From contig NC_014541.1 in NCBI RefSeq assembly GCF_000148645.1, positions 1,798,001 through 1,862,000 of the forward strand: 64,000 nt of DNA. Reading direction: 5' to 3'. Both the position numbers and the translations under genes were made by a program. This DNA comes from Ferrimonas balearica DSM 9799. GTDB lineage: Bacteria; Pseudomonadota; Gammaproteobacteria; Enterobacterales; Shewanellaceae. Shown here piece by piece: positions 1 to 8,137 of the stretch. Position 1 is the stretch's first letter; each line of letters begins with the position of its first letter. The notes beneath the pieces are model-generated. The model did no database searches and was not told the DNA's origin. It worked only from the letters and a program-made list of their open reading frames with translations.

Positions 1-894
1 GGCCTGCTGGAGATGGTGGGCACCACCATGACCAAGCTGATGCGTCCGGTGTTTAATCTGCCCGGCCGCTCTGCGGTTGACTGTTTTGCTTCCTGGGTAG
101 GCGACGGTTCCGTCGGTGTCCTGATGACCTCCAAGCAGTATGAGCAGGGCCACTATACCGAGCGTGAAGCTGCGGTAATCGGCACCACCTTCTCCATCGT
201 GTCCATCACCTTCTCTCTGGTGGTGATCGGTACCGTGGGTCTGGAAGCGTACTTCCTGCCGTTCTTTGGTACTGTGTGTCTGGCCGGTATCGTGGTGGCC
301 ATTGTGGTGCCCCGTCTGCCGCCGCTGTCCAATAAGAAAGACCTGTTCGTAAACGGTAAAGCTCGCACCGGTGACGAAGAGGTGATCCCGGCCGGTGAAA
401 CCACCCTGAGCTACGGCTACAAGCTGGCTCTGGCCCGCGCCAGCCAGGTGAAGAACGCCGGTGATGTGGTCCGCGAAGGGGTACACAACGCCACCGATAT
501 GATCCTGGGCGTACTGCCGGTGGTGATGGCGATTGGTACGGCTGGCCTGATGGTGGCGGAATACACCCCGCTGTTCAGCATCCTGGGCACCCCGTTTGTG
601 CCGCTGCTGGAACTGCTGCAGATCCCGGATGCGGCCGCAGCCAGCCAGACCATGGTGGTGGGTTTTGCCGACATGTTCCTGCCGGCCATCCTGGCGGAAG
701 GCATCAACAGCGAGATGACCCGCTTTGTGATTGCTGCACTGTCTGTGACCCAGCTGATCTACATGTCTGAAATCGGTGCTCTGCTGCTGGGTTCCAAGGT
801 GCCGGTGAAGCTGTGGGAGCTGTTCCTCATCTTCCTGCTGCGTACCCTGGTGGCACTGCCGGTTATCGCGGGTATGGCCCACCTGATTTTCTAA
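1..894 (+). CDS. YjiH-family Gate-domain membrane protein, 5'-truncated
   Basis: The open frame is already running at base 1, so the start lies outside the window; 297 codons are visible. The protein is very hydrophobic with several membrane segments and has the composition of the nucleoside-recognition (Gate) family, best matching the YjiH-type subgroup, which is of uncertain function. A conserved-looking stretch near the end (MSEIGALLLGSKVPVKLWEL) precedes the last helix. It probably sits in the inner membrane. An intrinsic terminator follows directly, so it ends its transcript. The family call is by recognition of the overall pattern; substrate unknown. Confidence 0.7.
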   Translation, partial: GLLEMVGTTMTKLMRPVFNLPGRSAVDCFASWVGDGSVGVLMTSKQYEQGHYTEREAAVIGTTFSIVSITFSLVVIGTVGLEAYFLPFFGTVCLAGIVVAIVVPRLPPLSNKKDLFVNGKARTGDEEVIPAGETTLSYGYKLALARASQVKNAGDVVREGVHNATDMILGVLPVVMAIGTAGLMVAEYTPLFSILGTPFVPLLELLQIPDAAAASQTMVVGFADMFLPAILAEGINSEMTRFVIAALSVTQLIYMSEIGALLLGSKVPVKLWELFLIFLLRTLVALPVIAGMAHLIF

Positions 895-911
895 TCCCTT
901 TGGGAGCAGGC

Positions 912-939
912 AAAAGCCGGGCAAGTGCCCGGCTTTTTT
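912..939 (+). terminator. Intrinsic terminator after the YjiH-type gene
   Basis: Seven-pair GC stem gccgggc/gcccggc with loop aagt, flanked by A4 upstream and T6 downstream. Confidence 0.9.
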
Positions 940-1002
940 GTGCCTTTTTTGCTACCCAACGCTCTGTTATGTTGGTTTTTTTCCCATAAACAGGACGGCG
1001 TT

Positions 1003-1323
1003 GTGGAGCTGATCATCACCAATATCGAAACCATTCCCGGAAAAACCATCACCCAGCACCTCGGTCTGGTGCAGGGCAATACGGTGCGGGCTAAGCACGT
1101 GGGCCGTGACCTGATGGCGGGCCTGAAAAACATCGTAGGCGGCGAGCTCAAAGGCTATACCGAACTGCTGAATGAGGCCCGTGAGGAAGCGGTTGGCCGC
1201 ATGATTGAGCAGGCTCAGGCCATCGGCGCTAATGCGGTGATCAATGTGCGCTTTTCAACCTCTTCGGTCACCTCCGGCGCCGCGGAGCTGTTTGCCTACG
1301 GCACCGCCGTGGTGGTGGAGTAA
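1003..1323 (+). CDS. YbjQ/UPF0145 family protein
   Basis: A 106-residue protein of the YbjQ (UPF0145, putative heavy-metal-binding) family. The pattern IPGKTITQHLGLVQGNTVRA, the central LLNEAREEAVGRM helix, and the ending with GANAVINVRF and AYGTAVVVE are typical of the family, which forms a pentameric ring. I chose the GTG at 1003 because it follows an AGGACG motif at 992-997 and gives the usual family length; the longer open frame upstream runs through the terminator of the preceding gene. It is followed 3 nt later by a membrane-anchored paralogue and then an M48 protease, so the three genes look like one operon. Molecular function is not established. Confidence 0.85.
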   Translation: MELIITNIETIPGKTITQHLGLVQGNTVRAKHVGRDLMAGLKNIVGGELKGYTELLNEAREEAVGRMIEQAQAIGANAVINVRFSTSSVTSGAAELFAYGTAVVVE

Positions 1324-1326
1324 GCG

Positions 1327-1776
1327 ATGACCGCACTACTGATAACCTTTGGACTGCTGGTGATTGGCTACCTGTTCGGTCGCTACGCCGAGCTGCGCCA
1401 TTTTGAATCGATACGGCGCCGGGAAGCGGAGTTACAACCGCTGCTGGTGTTCTCCGATAAGCGAGTGCCGCAAGCCTTTCAGCCCTGCGAAGTGCGGCTG
1501 GTTGGCGGCAACACCGTGGTGGCCGTGGATTACTTCAAGGTGATGGCGGCGGCGCTTCGCAGTCTGTTTGGTGGGCGCATCGGAGCCTATGAGTCGCTGG
1601 TTGAGCGCGCCCGCCGTGAGTCGATTCTGCGGATGAAAACTGAGGCGCAGCGCCTGGGGGCCAGCGCCATCTTTAATGTGCGGCTGGAAACCGCGTCAAT
1701 CAGCAAGGGCGCCGGCAATCAGCAGGTCTCCGTCGAAGTCTATGCCTATGGCACGGCCGTGATTCAACGCGGATGA
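1327..1776 (+). CDS. Membrane-anchored YbjQ-like protein
   Basis: 149 residues. The first about 20 residues form one membrane helix (ALLITFGLLVIGYLFG); the rest is a divergent YbjQ-like domain with the same ARRESILRMKTEAQRLGASAIFNVRLET and YAYGTAVI landmarks as the gene before it. It begins 3 nt after that gene's stop and its own end overlaps the M48 peptidase start by 4 nt, so translation is probably coupled. The pair looks like an old tandem duplication in which this copy gained or kept an anchor. Function is inferred only from the family. Confidence 0.75.
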   Translation: MTALLITFGLLVIGYLFGRYAELRHFESIRRREAELQPLLVFSDKRVPQAFQPCEVRLVGGNTVVAVDYFKVMAAALRSLFGGRIGAYESLVERARRESILRMKTEAQRLGASAIFNVRLETASISKGAGNQQVSVEVYAYGTAVIQRG

Positions 1777-2516
1777 GCCAGTTTCAAAACCGGATACCAC
1801 CGGAGAACAACGTCTCTGACAACCACCCCCTGGCCGAGTTTTTGGGTCTGGGTATGGTGGCGCTGTTGCTGGTGGTGTTGCTCACCCTGGCACTGGTGTT
1901 CGCTGGCCACACCCTGGCGCGTTTTGTCCCGTTCAGCTGGGAGGCGCCGTTGCGCCTGGATTGGTCAGAATTGGCCGTGGACGAGGCGGACGGTAAACCG
2001 GTGCACTTGCTGTTTGAACAAGTACTGGTCGCTGACCCTCTGCCGCAGGGGCTGTCAGTGCGCCTCACGGTTGCCCGGGGGGAAACGCTGAATGCGATGG
2101 CGGGCCTTGGCGGCGAGCTGCTGATCTACCAAGGGTTGGTTGAGCAGCTCGACAATGATGCGGCGGTGGCCTTTGTGCTGGCCCATGAGCTGGCTCACGT
2201 TAGGCACCGAGACCCAATGCAGATGTTACTGAGCCAGAGTCTGGTCGCTCTGTCACTGGCCGCACTGTCAGGCAATGACAGCAAGATGCTGGAACTGGGG
2301 GTGATGGCCACCCAGCTGGGCTTCAGTCGCAGTCAGGAACTGGAAGCGGATCGTCGGGCGATGGAGACGGTAAAGCGCCTTTATGGCGACACAGAAGGGG
2401 TGGAGCAAGTGTTCGAATTGCTGAGTCAAGACAGCGCGCTGGGCGATTGGCTCATGACTCATCCCGATACGGAAGCGCGTTTACAGCAACTGGAGTCGTT
2501 TCGACGACGTCACTGA
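1773..2516 (+). CDS. M48 family membrane zinc metallopeptidase
   Basis: 247 residues. One N-terminal membrane helix (about residues 26-46) is followed by a M48-type peptidase domain with the zinc motif HELAHVRHRDP (HExxH) and the downstream third-ligand region ELEADRRAM (ExxxD). M48 enzymes such as HtpX, LoiP and BepA act in envelope quality control. The start ATG lies within an ATGA overlap with the YbjQ-like gene, indicating operonic expression. The protein is short for the family and has no TPR repeats, so it is a minimal membrane-tethered protease facing cytoplasm or periplasm (topology not resolved). The neighbouring YbjQ pair may be partners or substrates, which is inference. Confidence 0.85.
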   Translation: MSQFQNRIPPENNVSDNHPLAEFLGLGMVALLLVVLLTLALVFAGHTLARFVPFSWEAPLRLDWSELAVDEADGKPVHLLFEQVLVADPLPQGLSVRLTVARGETLNAMAGLGGELLIYQGLVEQLDNDAAVAFVLAHELAHVRHRDPMQMLLSQSLVALSLAALSGNDSKMLELGVMATQLGFSRSQELEADRRAMETVKRLYGDTEGVEQVFELLSQDSALGDWLMTHPDTEARLQQLESFRRRH

Positions 2517-2837
2517 ATCACTCCTTGGCTCCCCAGCTTACTCAGGCTTAAGTTGCGGGATACAACTACCTTACTCCCTTGTTGTTTCAAGGGGATGGGG
2601 CTTTCCTTTAAGTTGGTCGCACCAGTTAGCTCGGTTTTGTGGCATTTGCTGCTGGTGAGTGGGCGTCTGGATGTTAAAAGATCTGGTATGTTGCGGTTTT
2701 TCGGGCAAAAAGCTCTTAACTCGACTGCAATACCGACAATAACTGAAGTCGTCACCGGTGTCAGGAGGGATCAAATCGCTCCCGCACCTTCAGGCCTGGC
2801 AATGATGCTGCGGCCCGCTCTGGAGGGAATCCATTAC
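2517..2837. other. Intergenic region, no gene seen
   Basis: About 320 bases between the M48 peptidase and the LytTR gene. An open frame continues in from 2553 but its translation does not look like protein before the LytTR start. I see no clear terminator or strong promoter. Confidence 0.5.
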
Positions 2838-3869
2838 ATGACCAAATTGGCATACCATCTGTACGACGCCCCTTGCTTGTGGCAGTGGCCCCAGAGGGCG
2901 TTACGCCCGGCCCCCTTGACCATCTGGTTGCTCGATCTCCCGGCGGCACACCCGGGGTTGGCAGCCTACTGGCCATGCGTTCGCATTGATGACGCCGAAA
3001 CCCTGACGGCGCGCATGGCTCAGGCGGACCTTAACCAGGTATTGGTGGTCACCCGGGCTTCCCGCAGTAACGGCACCCGACAGGTGCTTGAGAAAGCCGT
3101 TGAAGAGAAGCGACTGCCCGGCAGTCAGATACTCTGTCTGCCGGAACAGGCCGACGAGGGGCAAAGCTCATTAATTTGGGCGTTGATCATTCAGGGCATT
3201 GAACGGCGCTTCGAGTATGAACTCAGTGCGCTGGAAGCACAGCTTATCCGCATTCACCAACCCCATGAGCAGGCCCGCTTGTGTGCCGATTTTGTCAGCC
3301 GCTGGCTGGATGTAGAACGCATAGAGTTCCAACTGCCCGGCCAGGCTGAACCCAAACCGGAGGAGATCCGGGGGGCGATGGTATTCTGCTGGCAAACGGT
3401 ACCGACCTGCGCACTGCGGGTTTATCTGGCGTCACAGCAGCCGCAGGCGTGCTGGATGCAAAGCCGCTTTGAGGACATGAAACAGACTCAGGTTGCCTGT
3501 CGCCAATCTTTTCCCAATCTGCAGCAGGCTGGCTATCTTGGCCGACTGCATGAACAGTGCCACCGTATTCTCTATCTGGTCGGGGCCAACCAGTATTGTG
3601 AGGTGGTGTGGGCTGATACCAGTAAAACCGAGCTGTTGTCGATGCCCCTGAAGATGGTGCACCGCTACATGCACAAAGAGTTGATTCAGGTGCACCGTTC
3701 CTATCTGGTCAACCCTGACCGCGTGCAGGGCGCCCGCCGTAAACGTAATGGACGGGTTGAGCTTTTCCTCCACCTGAGCCGCATTCCGGTCGGTGACACC
3801 TATAAACAGGGGCTGGAGGAGAGTCACAGCCACTGGTTTGACCGGGCTGACGCCTACCGAAGACGATAA
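2838..3869 (+). CDS. LytTR-domain DNA-binding regulator
   Basis: 343 residues. The C-terminal about 100 residues form a LytTR DNA-binding domain: YLVGANQYCEVVWAD, then LLSMPLKMVHRYM and the landmark IQVHRSYLVNPDRV, followed by VELFLHLSRIPVGDTYK. The N-terminal about 230 residues match no receiver or membrane domain I recognise, so this is not a classical response regulator. I chose ATG 2838 because GGAGGGA at 2822-2828 precedes it; the open frame extends upstream to 2553 without support. An intrinsic terminator follows. LytTR regulators bind direct repeats in promoters; the target is unknown and no obvious membrane partner sits beside it. Confidence 0.8.
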   Translation: MTKLAYHLYDAPCLWQWPQRALRPAPLTIWLLDLPAAHPGLAAYWPCVRIDDAETLTARMAQADLNQVLVVTRASRSNGTRQVLEKAVEEKRLPGSQILCLPEQADEGQSSLIWALIIQGIERRFEYELSALEAQLIRIHQPHEQARLCADFVSRWLDVERIEFQLPGQAEPKPEEIRGAMVFCWQTVPTCALRVYLASQQPQACWMQSRFEDMKQTQVACRQSFPNLQQAGYLGRLHEQCHRILYLVGANQYCEVVWADTSKTELLSMPLKMVHRYMHKELIQVHRSYLVNPDRVQGARRKRNGRVELFLHLSRIPVGDTYKQGLEESHSHWFDRADAYRRR

Positions 3870-3879
3870 GTCGGCCAAC

Positions 3880-3907
3880 AAAAAAGCCCCCGAATGGGGG
3901 CTTTTTT
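3880..3907. terminator. Bidirectional intrinsic terminator
   Basis: aaaaaagccccc / gaat loop / gggggctttttt, a symmetrical hairpin between the convergent LytTR gene and dihydroorotase gene, with A-run and T-run on either side so it can serve both. Confidence 0.9.
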
Positions 3908-3919
3908 ATGGTGTCAGGC

Positions 3920-5266
3920 TCAGCGATTAAACATCATGCGCTGACCCAGCACCTCGGTGGTGGCGGTGGTGCCATCGTAAGCATGGTGGCCATTGACCCA
4001 GGTGCCGGCGATGGTGGAGCGCAGGGTGGAGCCAACAAAGGGAGACCACTGGCACTTGTACAGCAGGTTTTCCTTGGTCACCGCGTAGGGACGGTTCAGG
4101 TCCACCAGAGCCAAGTCAGCAAAGTAACCTTCGCGCAGGTAGCCACGATCTTTCAGGTTAAAGCGCTCGGCCACGGCGTGGCTGGTTTTCTGAACGATGG
4201 TGTCCAGGCTCAGGTCGCCATTGTGGTAATGCTCGAACAGGGAGAGCAGGGCGTGCTGAACCAGCGGGACGCCGGAGGGCGCTTTAAAGTAGGTGCCTTG
4301 CTTCTCTTCCCAGGTGTGCGGCGCGTGGTCGGTGGCGATGATATCAATCACATCACGACGTACGGCATCCAGAATGGCGGTACGGTCACGCTCGGTCTTG
4401 ATGGACGGGTTGCACTTAATCTGAGCGCCCAGACGGTCGTAATCGCCATCGGAGAAGTACAGGTGGTGCACACAGGCTTCTGCGGTGATGTTGGCGCGAC
4501 CCAGGCTGTCGAGGGTTTTGCCCGCTTCGAACAGTGCCAGTTCGTCAGCGGTAGAGATGTGCAGAACGTGCAGGCGGCTGCCGTGCTTACGGGCGAGGGC
4601 GATGGCCATCTTGGTGGACTTAATGCACGCCTCGCGGGAGCGGATCTCACCGTGCAGCTTCATCGGTACCGCTTCGCCGTACTTGGCACGGGCTGCCGCT
4701 TCCAGAGCGGCGATGGTGGGGGTGTCTTCGCAGTGGGTGGCGATGGGGGTCGGTGCATTGGCGAAGATGCCGTCGAGGATCTCCTCCTTGTCCACCAGCA
4801 TGTTGCCGGTGGAGGCACCCATAAACACCTTCACACCACAGGCGGCGTTCGGATCCAGCGCCTTGATGTCTTCCAGGTTGTCGTTGGTGGCGCCCAGATA
4901 GAAGCTGTAGTTGGCCACAGACACTTCGGCGGCACGGCGATACTTGGCTTCCAGTGCGTCGATGTTGGTGGTCTGCGGGTTAACGTTCGGCATCTCCATA
5001 AAGCTGGTGATGCCGCCGGCAACGGCCGCACGGGACTCGGTGGCCATGCTGCCTTTTTGGGTCAGGCCCGGCTCACGGAAGTGAACTTGGTCGTCAATCA
5101 TGCCAGGGATCAGCAGTTTCCCTTCGGCGTCCACCACCTTGGCGTCGGCCGGAGCGCTGATTTGGCCTCCGATCTGCTCAATCCGTCCGTTACGGATTAA
5201 GAGGTCGCCCTGTTGACGGATTCCTTCGTTCAAAATCTCGGCATTGGTGATCAGAGTGCTAGTCAT
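3920..5266 (-). CDS. Dihydroorotase (amidohydrolase superfamily)
   Basis: 448 residues; the length and motifs fit a dihydroorotase, which interconverts carbamoyl-aspartate and dihydroorotate in pyrimidine synthesis. Visible active-site elements are the metal motif region DDQVHFREPG (residues 58-67), the carbamylatable Lys in GVKVFMGASTG (K146), H178 in ATHCED, H233/H236 in LHVLHIST, and D313 in IIATDHAPH. The first His of the usual DxHxHxR motif is Gln60, leaving only His62. The rest of the site is intact and the arrangement resembles a recognised dihydroorotase subgroup. An allantoinase or hydantoinase reading is less likely. It is transcribed away from the M23 peptidase gene and ends at a shared terminator. 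Confidence 0.85.
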   Translation of the reverse strand: MTSTLITNAEILNEGIRQQGDLLIRNGRIEQIGGQISAPADAKVVDAEGKLLIPGMIDDQVHFREPGLTQKGSMATESRAAVAGGITSFMEMPNVNPQTTNIDALEAKYRRAAEVSVANYSFYLGATNDNLEDIKALDPNAACGVKVFMGASTGNMLVDKEEILDGIFANAPTPIATHCEDTPTIAALEAAARAKYGEAVPMKLHGEIRSREACIKSTKMAIALARKHGSRLHVLHISTADELALFEAGKTLDSLGRANITAEACVHHLYFSDGDYDRLGAQIKCNPSIKTERDRTAILDAVRRDVIDIIATDHAPHTWEEKQGTYFKAPSGVPLVQHALLSLFEHYHNGDLSLDTIVQKTSHAVAERFNLKDRGYLREGYFADLALVDLNRPYAVTKENLLYKCQWSPFVGSTLRSTIAGTWVNGHHAYDGTTATTEVLGQRMMFNR

Positions 5267-5282
5267 GGGTACTTCAGTCTTA

Positions 5283-5310
5283 TTGTGAGGATAAAGTCGC
5301 GCTCTATAAT
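5283..5310 (+). promoter_or_regulatory. Sigma70-type promoter for the M23 peptidase gene
   Basis: TTGTGA (5283-5288), 16 nt, perfect TATAAT (5305-5310). A start near 5317 gives a leader of about 35 nt with GGGGAGGA before the ATG at 5352, which also argues against the ATG at 5319. Confidence 0.65.
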
Positions 5311-5351
5311 AGCCTCAAATGAGAATAAAGCCCATCTGGGGAGGACGTTCG

Positions 5352-6176
5352 ATGGTTCGTGGGAGTTGGCTGAGCACGCTGTTTTTCATTAGCTTTTCCC
5401 TGCTGGCGGGGGATACGCCGCCGTTGCAGCTGGAGGGGAAACTGACTCAGGGCAGCCTGATTCGGGGGCAAAGTTCACCGGGGGTTCAGGTCTGGCTGAA
5501 CGGTCAGCCGTTGCCGGTTACCGAGGATGGTCAGTTTGTGATGGGCTTTGGCCGCGATGCAACGCTGGAGCACACCTTGACGCTGCACTATGCGGATGGC
5601 CGCAAACAAGATTTCCCGCTGGAACTGGCGAAGCGCGAATACAAAATTCAGCGAATCGAAGGCATTGCCCGGCGGATCATGGAGCCGGATCCAAAGGACG
5701 TAGCCCGGGCACAGGAGGACGCTCGTCAGACCCGGGCTGCGCGGGAGCACTTTGATACCCGTACCGACTGGCAGCAGGCGTTTATCTGGCCGCTGACCGG
5801 CCCGATTACCGGCGTCTACGGCAGTCAGCGTTTCTATAACGGTGAACCCCGCAATCCCCATTTTGGCATCGATGTGGCGGCTCCGACGGGCACACCGGTG
5901 GTGGCGCCTGCGGATGGTGTGATCACCCTGGCGGTACCGGATATGTTCTATTCCGGTGGTACCCTGATCATCGATCACGGTTATGGAGTGAGCTCCACCT
6001 TTATCCACCTGCATAAGCTGTTGGTGGAACCCGGTGCGGTGGTGAAACAGGGTGAAGTGGTGGCCGAGGTAGGGGCGACCGGTCGGGTCACTGGCCCCCA
6101 CCTGGACTGGCGATTGAACTGGCATCAGGAGCGCCTCGATCCGGCGTTACTGGTAGGGCCGATGCCAGCGAAGTAG
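5352..6176 (+). CDS. Secreted M23 (LytM-type) peptidase
   Basis: 274 residues with an N-terminal signal peptide (WLSTLFFISFSLLAG) and a C-terminal M23 domain. Zinc motif HFGID (His170, Asp174) and IDHGYGVSSTFIHLHKL are present. The final motif is GPHLDWRLNW: the usual HxH is HLD, so Asp252 stands where the second His normally binds zinc. I believe this HLDW form recurs in proteobacterial M23 proteins, so the enzyme may still be active, with Asp as ligand. The start was set at ATG 5352 because of GGGGAGGA at 5338-5345. Probable role is periplasmic peptidoglycan cleavage or amidase activation. Confidence 0.85.
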   Translation: MVRGSWLSTLFFISFSLLAGDTPPLQLEGKLTQGSLIRGQSSPGVQVWLNGQPLPVTEDGQFVMGFGRDATLEHTLTLHYADGRKQDFPLELAKREYKIQRIEGIARRIMEPDPKDVARAQEDARQTRAAREHFDTRTDWQQAFIWPLTGPITGVYGSQRFYNGEPRNPHFGIDVAAPTGTPVVAPADGVITLAVPDMFYSGGTLIIDHGYGVSSTFIHLHKLLVEPGAVVKQGEVVAEVGATGRVTGPHLDWRLNWHQERLDPALLVGPMPAK

Positions 6177-6311
6177 TTACTGCTCCGGTTGGGCGGACTT
6201 GGTCCAGAACATCCAGATGATGTAACCCACGATGCCGCAGGTGGCGAAAATCACCAGCATCGACATCCAACCAACCGGGCTTTCCATGATCAGGTCAATC
6301 CAATGAGACAT
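6177..6311 (-). CDS. DUF3149-type small membrane protein
   Basis: A 44-residue protein beginning MSHWIDLIMESPVGWMSML and continuing with one membrane helix (VIFATCGIVGYIIWMFW), then a short polar tail. The layout fits the DUF3149 family of tiny single-span proteins common in gammaproteobacteria; function unknown. An AGAGGAG Shine-Dalgarno lies 6 nt before the ATG. It is convergent with and abuts the M23 peptidase gene. It is too short for ordinary ORF cut-offs and easily missed. Confidence 0.8.
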   Translation of the reverse strand: MSHWIDLIMESPVGWMSMLVIFATCGIVGYIIWMFWTKSAQPEQ

Positions 6312-6440
6312 GGTGCAACTCCTCTTTGTTAATGCACTGTTGCCACCCTATCTCATGGCGGTAATGAACCGAATGATCCGGATCAAAGAGTAACGCGCCA
6401 GCGCAATAAAGGCGCAGGTGCCTGAGATAAGGATGTCACT

Positions 6441-7580
6441 ATGGATTGGGATTTTGACCGGGTGATTGACCGCGGCCAAAGCGATTCCATCAAGTGGGGG
6501 CGGTTTGCCGGCCGGGATGTTCTGCCACTGTGGGTGGCCGACATGGATTTTGCCGTGGCGGCACCGATACAGGCGGCCATTAATGCGCGAGCCCGGCATG
6601 GTGTGTTTGGCTATGCGGCGGTGCCGGAATCGCTTTATCAGGCCGCTCAGGCCTGGCTCGCTCGACGTTGGGATTGGCAGGTGCCACGGGCCCACATGGT
6701 GGCGCTGCCAGCGGTGATTCCCGGGGCCAACCTGATGGTGCGGGCTCTGGATGGTCTGCAGCCAGTGCACCTGACCTGGCCCACTCCGCTGTACCACCCT
6801 CTGGCTCAGGTGGCGGACAATCTGCAACTGCCCGCCACACCGTTTTATCTTGATGCTCAGGGGCAATGGGACCTGGCCAGTCTGGATCAGGCCATCGCCA
6901 ATGGTGCCAACACCCTGTTGCTCAGCAATCCCCACAACCCCATCGGCAGTCGCTTTGACCTGTCGGCGTGTTCGGCACTGGCGCAACGCATTCGGGCACA
7001 CGGGTTGCGGGTGGTCTCCGACGACATCCATGGCGATATTCTGCTGACACCCGGAGCCCGACACCGGCCTCTGGCCCGCCTCTGTCCGGAGGTGGCTGAT
7101 CAGGTGGTGACCCTGATCGCTCCGGGTAAGGCCTTTAACCTGGCGGGGCTGCCTTTTGCTTTCGCGGTGGTCAGTTGCCCGCGAACCCGACGTGCACTCA
7201 AACAACAACTGAGAGGCCAGGTGCCCGCAGGCAATGTGATTGCCATGGCGGCGGCAGAGGCGGCATACCGGGAAGGGGAGCCCTGGCTGGAAGCGATGCT
7301 GGATTACCTCAGGGGCAACCTGGCGCTGATTGAACGGCGTCTGTCTGAGATGGGAGGCATTCGACTGGTGCGGCCGGAAGCCACGTATCTGGCCTGGCTG
7401 GATTGCCGTGCGTTGGGCTGGGATAAGCCGGCGCAGGTGCTGGAGTCATTTGGTGTGGGGCTGTCTGACGGCAGTGAGTTCAGTGCGGAGCCGGGCTTTG
7501 CCCGCCTCAACTTTGGCTGCCCCAGGGCGACACTGGAGGTCGCCCTGGATCGTCTGGCTCAGGCCGTGGCTTCGGCCTGA
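6441..7580 (+). CDS. PatB/MalY-family PLP-dependent C-S lyase
   Basis: 379 residues, fold-type I aminotransferase-like enzyme of the MalY/PatB cystathionine beta-lyase group. Landmarks are LPLWVADMDF near the N-terminus, LLLSNPHNPIGSRF (substrate-binding Asn), VVSDDIHGDI, and the PLP lysine in APGKAFNLAGLPFAF. The expected reaction is beta-elimination of cysteine-S-conjugates or cystathionine, giving pyruvate, ammonia and a thiol. AAGGA at 6429-6433 precedes the ATG. The 3' end overlaps the convergent yecM gene by 22 nt. Exact substrate (cystathionine or other thio-conjugates) cannot be told. Confidence 0.88.
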   Translation: MDWDFDRVIDRGQSDSIKWGRFAGRDVLPLWVADMDFAVAAPIQAAINARARHGVFGYAAVPESLYQAAQAWLARRWDWQVPRAHMVALPAVIPGANLMVRALDGLQPVHLTWPTPLYHPLAQVADNLQLPATPFYLDAQGQWDLASLDQAIANGANTLLLSNPHNPIGSRFDLSACSALAQRIRAHGLRVVSDDIHGDILLTPGARHRPLARLCPEVADQVVTLIAPGKAFNLAGLPFAFAVVSCPRTRRALKQQLRGQVPAGNVIAMAAAEAAYREGEPWLEAMLDYLRGNLALIERRLSEMGGIRLVRPEATYLAWLDCRALGWDKPAQVLESFGVGLSDGSEFSAEPGFARLNFGCPRATLEVALDRLAQAVASA

Positions 7581-8137
7581 CGCAAGCCCAGCACATCACG
7601 CATGTCGTGAGGGTGAACTTTGACGGTGATGCCGTCGTGGCGGAACGCCACGGTCGGATTGGCCAGCGGCTCATCGTCCCCTTTCGGGCAGCTGGTTTTG
7701 ATCTCAATGCCCAGCGTGCCATCTTTGAGTACCGGCCACTTGGCGATCATAGCCGGGATCTGCTTCACCGCTTCCAGCATCTGAACCTTATCGGTGGCGC
7801 CGCAAGGCATCACCAGCTCAACGTGTTCCCAGCCATCACGGCGCTTCTTGCCATCCGGAAACGGCAGCTCAACCAGGTCGATGGCCCAGGGGCCCACCTG
7901 CATCGGCGTGTGCAGCTGAATCAGCAGGATGGGACGGCCATTAATCTCTTTGTCCGACAGCAGGGTGCCACGGCTGAGCAGGTCGTCCCGCAGGGCTTCA
8001 GCGTCAGCGCGCTCAGTGATGCGCAGAGCGATGTGGTCAGCCACCAGGCCAGCTCGTAATAAACCCAGACGGTCAGCCAGCTTACTGGCTTTTTCGGCGA
8101 AGGCCGGCAGGGTTTCCATCATTTTGTCGAATGTCAT
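7559..8137 (-). CDS. yecM: YecM family VOC-fold protein
   Basis: 192 residues, matching YecM: VOC-like metal-enzyme fold with DHIALRITERADAEALRDDLL, GRPILLIQLHTPMQVGPWAIDLVELPFP, WEHVELVMP and FRHDGITVKVHPHDMRDVL. Function is not settled. The start is placed at 8137 because ATG overlaps the yfcE stop as ATGA; an ATG 12 nt upstream is possible and would add four residues. Translation is likely coupled to yfcE. Confidence 0.85.
   Translation of the reverse strand: MTFDKMMETLPAFAEKASKLADRLGLLRAGLVADHIALRITERADAEALRDDLLSRGTLLSDKEINGRPILLIQLHTPMQVGPWAIDLVELPFPDGKKRRDGWEHVELVMPCGATDKVQMLEAVKQIPAMIAKWPVLKDGTLGIEIKTSCPKGDDEPLANPTVAFRHDGITVKVHPHDMRDVLGLRQAEATA

Noticed and set aside
2553-2837. N-terminal extension of the LytTR gene.
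   Set aside because: Translation is unlike protein and a good ribosome-binding site precedes ATG 2838.
3908-5200. Long open frame (430 codons) on the plus strand opposite the dihydroorotase gene.
   Set aside because: Antisense shadow of a GC-rich gene. Glycine- and valine-rich with no motif, whereas the opposite strand has a clear enzyme.
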